DNA from: Helicobacter_J cappadocius
Lineage (GTDB): Bacteria; Campylobacterota; Campylobacteria; Campylobacterales; Helicobacteraceae
Direction of reading: 5' to 3'
Length of the DNA stretch: 64,000 nucleotides
Assembly (NCBI RefSeq): GCF_030686155.1
Contig: NZ_JAUPEV010000005.1
Location: 55,979 to 119,978, forward strand
Of this stretch, positions 19,107 through 27,243 are shown piece by piece. Both the position numbers and the translations under genes were made by a program. Under the pieces are notes generated by a model, which saw only the letters and a program-made list of their open reading frames with translations, made no database searches and was not told the origin of the DNA. How positions within the stretch are numbered: position 1 is the stretch's first letter; every line of letters starts with the position of its first letter.

Positions 19107-20492
19107 TTACTTTATAAAACCTATATTTTGGAAAAATATCTTTATCTCTTCCTTGTCGTTTTGTATCTTATGATAAGGGAAGTTGAAAAAAGATTCTGCA
19201 ATACTTCTAGGCTCGTAAGTGTTAATAGAAATATCTTTAGAGACAGGGTGAGCTAAAGTTACTGTAGCTATTATAATGAGTTCGGTTTTTGAACGTGTGA
19301 TGCTTGTTTTGCGAAATAATGCCCCTATTAGCGGTATATCTCCTAGAAATGGAACAGATCTGACATTTTCATTATCGCGTTCATCTAACAGACCACCTAT
19401 GATAAAGCTTTCTCCATTGGCAACTTGAAAAACACTCTCTGCACGTCTTTTTTTAAGATTGGCTGCACTTGCCCCATTTTTTTCGATAATACTTTGAATA
19501 TTGCTCACTTCTTGAGAGATACGAACAGTGATTTTTTCATTGCTTTCAACTTTTGGTTGTATGGTTAGAGATATTCCATAGTCTTTTGCAGTTCCTGGAG
19601 AACTTACAGGCTGACCTCCATAGGTTACTGAATTGGTAATAGGCGTGTATTGTCCTGTGACACTAAATTGCGCATTTTCACCGCTAAGAACAGATAGGTT
19701 TGGTTCAGCTAGAATTTTTGCCATTTGCTCATCTTTGAAGGCATCGACGATTGCGATCATGTTGAATTGAGATAATCCTAATACGCCATTTGTAATGAGT
19801 GGAAGTGCGTAAGTTCCAGCATTAAAATCTAGTCCAAGTTTAGCAACAAGATTTTTTTCAATATCTGCTACGATAAGTTTTACATTGACTTGATTGGGTA
19901 GTTTTATTTTTAGTTTGTCTATTAAAAAGGGAGTCTCATAACGAGCTAGAAAATCCAAAGAATTGTCTTCTTTATCCCCTTCTGATGATGTTCTTTGGCT
20001 AGTTCTATCTGCAGAAATAGCATCTTTTTCTTTTTTTTCTAATTCAAGTCCGAGTGCGAGAGCAGCCATATTGTAAGCACTATCACGACTTCCTTCATCT
20101 GTAACTACGCCGGTGATAACATAGCCTTGTTCTCCAGGTATTCCTAACTTAGTGATTTTTATTGAAGAATCAGGGAGTTTGCTTTCAATTAGCTTTGAAA
20201 TCTTGTCCAGATCTTTTGCATAAGGATCTACAGAGATCTGAAGAGAAACTAAAAGCTCTTTGCCAAATATCTTGACATCTGCAAATCCATTATCATTGGC
20301 ATAAATTACAACTTTTTTGTTATTAATGATTTTGTAATCAACAATTTTTGGATCAGAAGTAAAAACTGTGCTAATATCCTTTGTTGTGCTAAAAACTTTA
20401 GATTTTCCTTTTTGCATAATAATTTCTTCAGCGTTTGCAAAACATAAAACAAGCATCCATAAGATAATATTAGTAAGAATCGTTTTTGCCAT
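19107..20492 (-). CDS. rcpA: RcpA/CpaC outer-membrane secretin
   Basis: 461 aa with a signal peptide (residues 1-20, ends CFANA). The N-terminal pilus-assembly/BON region (residues 25-140) begins QKGKSKVFSTTKDISTV. The secretin domain spans about 205-420, with VKLIVADIEKNL, AKILAEPNLSVLSGENA (about 258-274) and ESFIIGGLLDERDNENV. It forms the outer-membrane channel through which the Flp pilus exits. Its start overlaps the rcpC stop by 23 bases. Confidence 0.9.
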   Translation of the reverse strand: MAKTILTNIILWMLVLCFANAEEIIMQKGKSKVFSTTKDISTVFTSDPKIVDYKIINNKKVVIYANDNGFADVKIFGKELLVSLQISVDPYAKDLDKISKLIESKLPDSSIKITKLGIPGEQGYVITGVVTDEGSRDSAYNMAALALGLELEKKEKDAISADRTSQRTSSEGDKEDNSLDFLARYETPFLIDKLKIKLPNQVNVKLIVADIEKNLVAKLGLDFNAGTYALPLITNGVLGLSQFNMIAIVDAFKDEQMAKILAEPNLSVLSGENAQFSVTGQYTPITNSVTYGGQPVSSPGTAKDYGISLTIQPKVESNEKITVRISQEVSNIQSIIEKNGASAANLKKRRAESVFQVANGESFIIGGLLDERDNENVRSVPFLGDIPLIGALFRKTSITRSKTELIIIATVTLAHPVSKDISINTYEPRSIAESFFNFPYHKIQNDKEEIKIFFQNIGFIK

Positions 20493-21309
20493 CAGCTCCT
20501 CCTCTTAGTTCTTTTATAAAATCTTTTGTCAAAATATTTTCTGTGGCAATATTATTTTGTTGTTTTTTGTTGGTAGGAAAGATGATAAAAATACCCAAAT
20601 CTTCAATTGCATAAATTTTTTTTATCTCTTCTTCAGAGAGCTCCACATGAAGTTGTGCAATAGGTTTTGAAGGAAGTGTTTGCTCTTCTTGTGCAGGTAT
20701 TTTTTCTAAAAATAAAACTTTTTTGTTTGAAAATAATAATATTAAATTAGTGCTACTAGCATTTCCATCGCCCAAATACTGTTGATTTTGATTTCTTTTT
20801 GGAAGAACAGGAATAGTTTTTTTATTTTTAGTTTCGTATTTGAAATAAACATCTACAAGCTGACCTGGTTTTAGTTTTGACAAAATAGAGTATTCGCGTT
20901 TTGTCAAATCAAATCCAAAAGAGAATAGTCCATCTCTAGCATCAATTTTTAGTTCATTATATCTTTGGGTGCCAGGTCGAGTAATATCAGATTCAAGAAT
21001 AAATTCTCCCTTTTTGATATTTTTTAAAGCGATTGAATTTGTAATAAAATCTTTAGTTTTATTTACTAATATATTTCCCCAATCTTTATTTTCTTCATCT
21101 TCCTTGTATTCTGTGGCAATATCGCTGAAATTTATAATTTCACCAGAATGCAAATCTCTTGTAGTAACTAAAAAAGAGTAGGTTATTTTTTTAGGTGTAG
21201 GAGATGTTTGCGGAACTTTATTTGATGTATCTTCTTGTGATGTTAATAATCCCAATATAGAAACTAATAAAATTATAATAGATATGATAATTATTATTTT
21301 TTTATTCAT
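20470..21309 (-). CDS. rcpC: RcpC/CpaB, SAF-domain pilus assembly protein
   Basis: 279 aa. One N-terminal transmembrane anchor (residues 4-22) is followed by an SAF domain (about 45-115; FLVTTRDLHSGEIINFSDIA) and the CpaB/RcpC continuation (KPGQLVDVYF). The periplasmic protein works with the secretin and may bind peptidoglycan. A Lys/Asn-rich linker interrupts the C-terminal domain. Confidence 0.85.
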   Translation of the reverse strand: MNKKIIIIISIIILLVSILGLLTSQEDTSNKVPQTSPTPKKITYSFLVTTRDLHSGEIINFSDIATEYKEDEENKDWGNILVNKTKDFITNSIALKNIKKGEFILESDITRPGTQRYNELKIDARDGLFSFGFDLTKREYSILSKLKPGQLVDVYFKYETKNKKTIPVLPKRNQNQQYLGDGNASSTNLILLFSNKKVLFLEKIPAQEEQTLPSKPIAQLHVELSEEEIKKIYAIEDLGIFIIFPTNKKQQNNIATENILTKDFIKELRGGADGKNDSY

Positions 21310-21329
21310 TTAAAAACCCCCTAGAATGT

Positions 21330-21746
21330 TTAATTTATCAGAGGTAGGAATAAGAGTAAAAAACTACTCATAATCGCTACTCCATAAGGAACGCTTTTTT
21401 CTATTTTTTTAAATTTTGCACAGATATAGATAAATATTGCTATCATCGCCCCTATGATTGAGATTAAGAACAAAAATAGGCTTATTGCATCATAAGGCAT
21501 AATAAAAATCAGAGTACTTATAAGTTTTACATCTCCAGCACCTAAAATCCCAAATCTCCAGACAAAAACCCCGACAAAAAATACAATAAAAGCTGTCCAA
21601 AGATTAAAATCAAAATCGTATATAAAAAATGAAAAAGTTATCAATAAACCAATAAAGATAATTTGAATGTTGCTAATAACTCTGAAAAAAATATCTGTGT
21701 AAAAAATCCATATAGAAACTAAAATCCATAAAACAATTAGAAACAT
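21330..21746 (-). CDS. tadV: TadV/CpaA prepilin peptidase
   Basis: 138 aa inner-membrane aspartyl protease that removes the leader from Flp and the pseudopilins. The two catalytic aspartates are visible: Asp18 (YTDIFFR) and Asp72 in the GAGDVK motif. Six hydrophobic segments are predicted. It has the short CpaA form without an N-methylation domain. It lies 9 bases after flp. Confidence 0.88.
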   Translation of the reverse strand: MFLIVLWILVSIWIFYTDIFFRVISNIQIIFIGLLITFSFFIYDFDFNLWTAFIVFFVGVFVWRFGILGAGDVKLISTLIFIMPYDAISLFLFLISIIGAMIAIFIYICAKFKKIEKSVPYGVAIMSSFLLLFLPLIN

Positions 21747-21755
21747 TTATTCTAT

Positions 21756-22004
21756 TTATTTGTTGCCTTGAGATTTGCTGATACTTAATCCATCTTGAAT
21801 AGAACGAAAGGATTCTTTTATTTTTGATATGAGACCATCCTCACCCCCACTCCCAAGAACAATAAAAAGCATGGAAGAAATAGCTACTGCAATTAGTGCA
21901 TATTCAATTGCTGTCACCCCTTTTTGAGATTGCATAAATATTTTTCCCCTCAAAATAGCCACTAATTGTATATGGTGAAAAATACGCACGAGTTTTTTGA
22001 ACAT
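21756..22004 (-). CDS. flp: Flp major pilin
   Basis: 82 aa prepilin. The leader runs to Gly29, with the expected cut MQSQKG|VTAIEYALIA, and the mature pilin is about 53 aa. Glu and Tyr of the Flp motif (EY) are present. The ATG at 22004 has an excellent AAAGGAAAT ribosome site. It is the first gene of the minus-strand Tad operon, and only one flp copy is seen. The mature C-terminus is hydrophilic (SISKSQGNK). Confidence 0.9.
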   Translation of the reverse strand: MFKKLVRIFHHIQLVAILRGKIFMQSQKGVTAIEYALIAVAISSMLFIVLGSGGEDGLISKIKESFRSIQDGLSISKSQGNK

Positions 22005-22064
22005 ATATTTCCTTTTTATTAAAATTTTTATGGGCGGAATACTAATATAATGATTCTTAAAAAA

Positions 22065-22079
22065 TGATAAAGATTATTA
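22065..22079. promoter_or_regulatory. Candidate Fur box upstream of the Tad operon
   Basis: TGATAAAGATTATTA matches the 7-1-7 Fur consensus TGATAAT-N-ATTATCA at 12 of 14 positions and lies about 60 bases upstream of the flp start. In AT-rich DNA such matches can arise by chance. Confidence 0.35.
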
Positions 22080-22209
22080 TTATAATTTCTAAAAATATAA
22101 AAGAAGAAGTATATAGGGGGGGTTAAATACATACTTTTGGATTTTTATCTGAATATGTTGCAAAAAAATTATTTTTAGATGATGTTTGGCTTTTTGAAGA
22201 ATTTGATAA

Positions 22210-22224
22210 CCCTCTAAAAGAGGG
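22210..22224 (-). terminator. Hairpin after the alcohol dehydrogenase gene
   Basis: CCCTCT and AGAGGG pair across a 3-base loop, 10 bases beyond the stop of the dehydrogenase gene. The following minus-strand sequence is T-rich (TTATCAAATTCTT) but not a clean T-run. Confidence 0.5.
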
Positions 22225-22234
22225 TAGAGGGGGA

Positions 22235-23302
22235 TTATTTTTTCATATCGATAACATAACGGAATTTTGCCTTGCCGGTAGTGAGGTTTTCATAAGCTTT
22301 GTCGATTTCATCAGCCTTTATGAGCTCTATTTCAGGATAGATTTGATGTTTGATAGAAAAATCAAGCATTTCTTGAGTTTCTTTGATTCCGCCAATAAGC
22401 GATCCATAGACCTTTTTCCCAGCGTTATAGACAAGTTCAGTTGCACTTACCTCGGGTGTAACATCAACAGGTGGTAGTCCAACAATTGCAAATTCTCCTC
22501 CGTATTTCAGGAGCTTCAAATATGGTTTAATGTCGTATTGTGTGGGTATAGTAGAAATAATGAGATCAAATTTTTCTTCTACATTTTCTAAAGCTACATA
22601 GAGATTTTTTGCCCCCATCTTAAGTGCTTCTTCTTTTTTATTTTCATTTCTTGCAAATACACTCACTTTTGCACCCATTTTTATAGCATATTTAACTGCC
22701 ATACTTCCAAGCCCTCCAAAACCAGCTACCCCAACAACAGAACCTTCTTTGATATTGGAAAATTTGAGTGGAGAATAAGTTGTAATTCCTGCACACAAAA
22801 GTGGAGCAACTTTTTCTATTTGTGCATTTTCTGGGACTTTTATGGCAAATTTTTCAGATAAAACAATATTATTTGAATATCCTCCATAGGTTGGCTCATT
22901 GTTATGAAAACAGTCTAGATTATTGTATGTGAAGACACATTGACCTCGTTCGCAAAATTGTTCCTGACTTCTTTTACATGCCTCGCATTCTCCGCATGAA
23001 TTTACCATGCAGCCAACCCCAGCATAATCGCCCACTTTGAATTTACTGACTTTATTTCCCACTGCAATTACACGTCCAGCTATTTCATGACCTGGCACCA
23101 TTGGATATATTCCTTCGTGCCATTCACTTCTAGCGCTATGAATATCGCTATGGCAGATACCAGCATAGAGAATATCAATAACAATATCATTTTCGCCCAT
23201 TGGATGACGAGTAAAGTTAAAAGATTGAAATTTTCCATCTTTGGAATGCACCGCATATCCCTTTGCGGGGATTCTCTCACCTGCATTGAATTGTTTTTCC
23301 AT
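22235..23302 (-). CDS. Zinc-dependent NAD(P) alcohol dehydrogenase (CAD/YahK type)
   Basis: 355 aa cytoplasmic medium-chain dehydrogenase that reduces aldehydes or oxidises alcohols. Catalytic zinc residues are seen in GICHSDIHS and GHEIAGRV. The structural zinc Cys cluster is C..CGECEAC....FC (about residues 93-112). The Rossmann motif GFGGLGSMAVKYA lies near 188. It resembles H. pylori HP1104 (cinnamyl alcohol dehydrogenase-like, from memory). The cupin gene lies 14 bases upstream and is probably co-transcribed, hinting at aldehyde or redox stress handling. Confidence 0.9.
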   Translation of the reverse strand: MEKQFNAGERIPAKGYAVHSKDGKFQSFNFTRHPMGENDIVIDILYAGICHSDIHSARSEWHEGIYPMVPGHEIAGRVIAVGNKVSKFKVGDYAGVGCMVNSCGECEACKRSQEQFCERGQCVFTYNNLDCFHNNEPTYGGYSNNIVLSEKFAIKVPENAQIEKVAPLLCAGITTYSPLKFSNIKEGSVVGVAGFGGLGSMAVKYAIKMGAKVSVFARNENKKEEALKMGAKNLYVALENVEEKFDLIISTIPTQYDIKPYLKLLKYGGEFAIVGLPPVDVTPEVSATELVYNAGKKVYGSLIGGIKETQEMLDFSIKHQIYPEIELIKADEIDKAYENLTTGKAKFRYVIDMKK

Positions 23303-23316
23303 TTTCTTAATCTCCT

Positions 23317-23739
23317 TTATTTTATAATTTGATTATATTCTTCATCAGTAACTTTTTCTAACCAATCTACATTTTTTCCATTTTCATCCTGACCTGTGAG
23401 TGCAATATGGGACATAGAGCAATCTTTGCTTGCTCCGTGCCAATGCTTCACGCCCGGTGGACAAATGATAGTATCTCCTTTTTGGAAAATTTGGATAGGT
23501 TTGCCCCATTCTTGCGTGTAGCCTATTCCTTCAGTAACAATGAGACGTTGACCTTTTGGATGGGTGTGCCAAGCCGTTCTAGCTCCTTTTTCAAAACTCA
23601 CTAATGCTCCAGAGATACACATAGAAGCAGTGGCTTCAAAAAGCATATTTACTTGCACGTTTCCACTAAAACATTTATCATCTCCTTTGAAAGATTTTGA
23701 TTCTTCTTTTTTGCGTATTTCTTGATGATTTTCTTCCAT
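23317..23739 (-). CDS. Small cupin-domain protein
   Basis: 140 aa single cupin barrel. Metal-binding motifs are visible: motif 1 with ARTAWHTHPKGQRLIV (His, His, Gln) and motif 2 with PPGVKHWHGAS. The sequence is close to the cupins often annotated as (R)-mandelonitrile lyase-like or carboxymuconolactone-associated; the substrate is unknown. It is first in a two-gene unit with the alcohol dehydrogenase. The ATG has GGAG upstream. Confidence 0.8.
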   Translation of the reverse strand: MEENHQEIRKKEESKSFKGDDKCFSGNVQVNMLFEATASMCISGALVSFEKGARTAWHTHPKGQRLIVTEGIGYTQEWGKPIQIFQKGDTIICPPGVKHWHGASKDCSMSHIALTGQDENGKNVDWLEKVTDEEYNQIIK

Positions 23740-23948
23740 ATGTACTCCTTTACTGATTGTAAAACTTGATAATTTGGCTGAAACATCAACTATGAGATTT
23801 TTTGATCCTATTTGATAGTGTATGTTACTAATAAATCTTCAAATATTTTGATGTTTGTGAGGTTTTATTGTAGTCTTTAAAAGTAAGGCAGAAGGAAATA
23901 AAAATGTTATAATCATCTTAAGATATTTTTTAGAATCCAGAGGAAAAA

Positions 23949-24023
23949 ATGGAAGTGTTAGATGAGCCTATGGATATTACTTTTACCTTCAAACATAAGA
24001 ATGCAGGGGGAGAGAACCTATAA
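23949..24023 (+). other. Short ORF, possible 5' gene remnant
   Basis: The 320-base gap 23740-24059 holds this 24-codon frame, which opens with AGAGGAAAAAATG and has a TATAAT box at 23908-23913. The peptide (MEVLDEPMDITF, then a basic stretch) was not recognised. A good promoter and ribosome site in front of so short a frame suggests the start of a gene whose remainder was replaced when the R-M island arrived, or a leader peptide. No other signal was seen in this gap. Confidence 0.3.
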
Positions 24024-24059
24024 GACTCAAGCATTTGTTATCTTGCTGCTAGGTAACCT

Positions 24060-25115
24060 ATGAATTATATCGGTGCTAAGTTTAAATTGCGCGAGTTTTT
24101 GTATTCCAATATAAATGATACTCTGCAAAAAGATAGCTACAAGCCATTAAATGGATGTATTTTTTGTGATCTATTTGCAGGAACAGGTATTGTTGGGAGA
24201 TTTTTTAAAAACAAGGTCAAGGAAGTCATCGCCAATGATAGAGAATACTATAGCTTTGTCTTAAATCAAAATTATATTGCCAACAATGAGCCTATTTTTA
24301 AAGCCAAAGATTTATTTGAAGAACTTAACTCTGATGAACTCACCCCTCTTATTGAGGGAAAAATATATCAGAATTATTGTTTAGGCGAAGAAAGATTTAA
24401 TCCAAGTAATTTTCAAAAGCCTGACTCTAACTCTCATAAGAGACAGTATTTTAGTGATTATAATGGTGCAAAGATTGATGCTATTGTTTCTAAAATAAAG
24501 AAGTGGAAGCAGGAAGATAAAATCAACACAAACACCTATTATTATCTTCTTGCTTCATTGCTAGAGAGTGCAGATAAAGTAGCTAATACTGCTTCAGTTT
24601 ATGGGGCTTATCTGAAATATCTCAAAAAATCAGCTTCAAAGAATATTATTCTATCTCCTGCTACATTTGAAATTACCCCTAATATTCATAAGGTTTATCA
24701 AAAAGATTCAAATGAGTTGATAAAAGAGATAAAAGGAGATATTTTATATCTTGATCCCCCTTATAATGCTAGGGAATATGGAGCAAACTATCATTTACTC
24801 AACACTATTGCTTTGTATGACGATTTTATTCCTAGAGGAAAGACAGGGCTTAGAGATTATCAAACTAGCTCTTTTTGTAAGAAAAATCAAGTAGCTAGTG
24901 CATTAGAAGATATTATCAAGAATGCTGAATTTAATTATATATTTTTGAGTTATAACGATGAGGGGTTGTTATCTTTAGAAGAAATCAAATCTATTTTTTC
25001 AAAATATGGAAGATACAATGCGATTTCACAACCTTACCAAAGATTCAAGGCTGATTCTTCACGAATACATAAGCAAAATAGCACGATTGAATATTTGCAT
25101 GTATTGAGCAAATAA
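24060..25115 (+). CDS. D12-class N6-adenine DNA methyltransferase
   Basis: 351 aa. The N-terminus MNYIGAKFKLREF and DLFAGTGIVGRFF (about 37-49) form the AdoMet-binding motif I region. LYLDPPYNAREYGANYH (about 229-245) contains the catalytic DPPY motif IV. This is the D12 (Dam/FokI-methylase) family. The gene is intact and is directly upstream of an HNH endonuclease, so it should protect the host from that enzyme. A paralogue with the same layout lies at 57603-58641. Recognition sequence unknown. Confidence 0.88.
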   Translation: MNYIGAKFKLREFLYSNINDTLQKDSYKPLNGCIFCDLFAGTGIVGRFFKNKVKEVIANDREYYSFVLNQNYIANNEPIFKAKDLFEELNSDELTPLIEGKIYQNYCLGEERFNPSNFQKPDSNSHKRQYFSDYNGAKIDAIVSKIKKWKQEDKINTNTYYYLLASLLESADKVANTASVYGAYLKYLKKSASKNIILSPATFEITPNIHKVYQKDSNELIKEIKGDILYLDPPYNAREYGANYHLLNTIALYDDFIPRGKTGLRDYQTSSFCKKNQVASALEDIIKNAEFNYIFLSYNDEGLLSLEEIKSIFSKYGRYNAISQPYQRFKADSSRIHKQNSTIEYLHVLSK

Positions 25116-25171
25116 GGTTGAATATTATGAGTTATTTAAAAATCAAAGAATATTAATGAAGGTTGAAAAAA

Positions 25172-25907
25172 ATGCGTAGAAAATCAGATAAAGAACTAGA
25201 AGCTATATTTAAAATGATAGAAGAATATCATAAAGAATATCTTGCTGATAAGAAGATTGTATTGCCAAAATTAAAAAATAAAGATGGATCATATACAAAG
25301 GATGCTTTGATTCTTATTGCTTTAGCAGAAGGTTATCCAAATACAAAACCTATGTCAAAAACGGATTTAACAAATATCATCAGGGAGTTTTATCCAGATG
25401 TTAATGATATGCAACAAGCAAGACATCTAGGAGCACAAAAAGGTTGGTATATTGTAAGTGGAACTCGTGGAGAGATAATAAAAATACCAAAGGGGTTTTA
25501 TTATCTTCAGAGCCTGGAAATTCCTCATCCTTCCTTTGTGGAGCATCGCAAAACAGGAATTATTTCAGATGATTTTGAAGTAAAAAAAAGAATATGCTTA
25601 TCGATGTGCTACCTGTGGTTCGAAAGAAAATGAGCCACATTTGGTGAGAAAAAACACAATAGTTCAACTTCAGCAAGGACATATGAATCCAAAAAAAGAT
25701 TTGATAGTGGGAAACATTATTCTACAATGTCAAATGTGTAATAGACCCGATAGAAATAGATGGGTTTATGATAAAACAGGCAGGGTGATAGCTGTGGCAG
25801 ATACAGAAGATGGGATTAGAATCATATTGGAGTTTATTAAAAAGGCTTCAAAAGCCACAAAAAAAGCGATATTTGATAAACTATCACATATGATTAGCGA
25901 GAAATAG
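25172..25907 (+). pseudogene. HNH restriction endonuclease, frameshifted at an A8 run
   Basis: Two frames together encode one protein of about 244 aa. The first (to 25633) has a helical, winged-helix-like N-terminal part (LIALAEGYPNTKPMSKTDL, RHLGAQKGWYIVSGTRG). The second carries the HNH/zinc part YRCATCGSKENEPH, QGHMNPKKD and CQMCNR. The switch happens at eight A residues, 25582-25589; seven would make one continuous frame through KKEYAYRC. I chose the ATG at 25172, which has AAGG 9 bases upstream, over an earlier TTG. It could be a phase-variable enzyme, a decayed gene or a sequencing error in the run. The D12 methyltransferase precedes it by 56 bases. Confidence 0.72.
25582..25589. repeat. 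A8 homopolymer at the HNH endonuclease frame break
   Basis: Eight A residues lie exactly where homology passes from one frame to the other. Loss of one A restores the full endonuclease. Confidence 0.7.
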
Positions 25908-26803
25908 TTTTATTGAGCCTTTTTAGGGATATATCATAATATTTCTTTTCTATTTCAAATCCGATGAAACCTCTTTCATTCTCCAATGCAGCAACTCCGT
26001 GTGAACCACTTCCAGAAAATGGATCTAAAACAATTTGCCCTTTTTGGGTAAAAAGCCTGATTAAATGAGAAATCAAAGCGACGGGTTTGATGGTCATATG
26101 TTCTATTTTTTCATTCGTTTCTTTGTGTCTAGATTTTTTTGATACTTCCATAATATTTCCGGGAAATTTTCCATCTAAAGTTTCCTTTGTATTTAAAAGT
26201 CCTACTTTATATTTTTGCCAGTTTTCTACAAAAGTTCCAAATTTAGGCTTTTGTGCAAGTGCCATAGGCTCTATTTGTGGCTTTAATTGAGGTGTCTTTA
26301 GTCCTTCTAGTTCTGCGATCAGATTTTGTTTTTCATCTTCTGATAGCTTTTTATCTTTTTTTATGAAGTGGTTTTGTGAAAATGCTTTTGCTTGACCCTC
26401 GTATTTCCAACCAAGTAAATCTCGTATTTCAAAACCTGCTAAATCTAAAGCCATTGTACTTCTGTGATATAGCCTTCTTTGTGAAAAAACAACACAGAAT
26501 GCTCCAGGCTTAAGCACCCTATAAAATTCTATACATAGGGGTTCTAGGAAATTTTGTAATTTTTTCCCTTGCTCTCTATCAAACTTCATGCCAACAGGCA
26601 AACCACCGATTACACCTGCTTTAGCTCTTTTTTTGCTGAGGTTTTTATCATTCCAATCATCTCCCATTCCATCTATTAAAATAAGGAGGATCAGTTACGA
26701 TAAAATCTATTGAATTATCAGGAATATTTTTAAGTCCTTCTCTGCAATCTTTGTTAAATAGCTGGTATGTCTGAATTTGATCTTGTGTGATTGTTTGAGT
26801 CAT
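25894..26803 (-). pseudogene. Beta-class DNA methyltransferase, frameshifted beside the DPPY motif
   Basis: The full gene would start at ATG 26803 (MTQTITQDQIQTYQLFN), read IDFIVTDPPYF and then meet a stop after nine more codons. Homology continues one base out of frame as DGMGDDWNDKN through to the end (257-aa frame). Removing one A near 26680 would join them to about 302 aa. Motif IV (DPPY) precedes motif I (DPFSGSGSHG, near the C-terminus), the order of beta-class amino-methyltransferases such as M.HinfI. It is convergent with the HNH endonuclease, with a 14-base overlap. As read, the catalytic motif and the AdoMet motif are on different polypeptides, so the enzyme should be inactive. Confidence 0.78.
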
Positions 26804-26984
26804 TTTAGATAGCCTTTTATTTGTGCATCTCTGAAATTATATCACAATGCTTTTTGAGAAATATGGGATTATTTTTCTTCATATATTCTTCATAGCTTGT
26901 GATATAAAAATAAGATTTTTAGTGATATGATTGTATCTATGAGATCAAAACTTAGAATAAGAATTAAAGATCAAGGTAGAAAAT

Positions 26985-27209
26985 ATGGCGGATATAAAAT
27001 CTCATTGTATCAGCGATGAAGAGTTTGAAAAAATTAAAAAAGAACACAAGTATAGATGTGCTATTTGCGGATCGGTACAAGGGCAACCTCATTTTTTGAG
27101 AACAAATATCATTATCGAGCTCCATCAAGGTTGCAAAGATCCGAAAAAAGATATGACAGCAGATAACATAATCCCACAATGTCAAATATGCCACAGATGG
27201 TCAAATTAG
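26985..27209 (+). pseudogene. Second HNH endonuclease fragment, catalytic His replaced
   Basis: 74 codons from an ATG with AAGG upstream. The sequence YRCAICGSVQGQPH, IIELHQGCKDPKKDM and IPQCQICHR aligns closely with the HNH half of the endonuclease at 25641-25907. The QGH of that gene is QGC here and the protein stops just after the second Cys pair. It lacks the N-terminal DNA-binding part. Probably a non-functional duplicate or remnant of a related R-M system. Confidence 0.65.
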
Positions 27210-27243
27210 TAATCATATAGACATTAAAATCAATTTTTTATCT

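Noticed and set aside
22116..22122. G7 run between the flp and alcohol dehydrogenase genes
   Set aside because: Seven bases is at the lower limit for slippage and the run is not in a promoter spacer or coding frame that I can identify.
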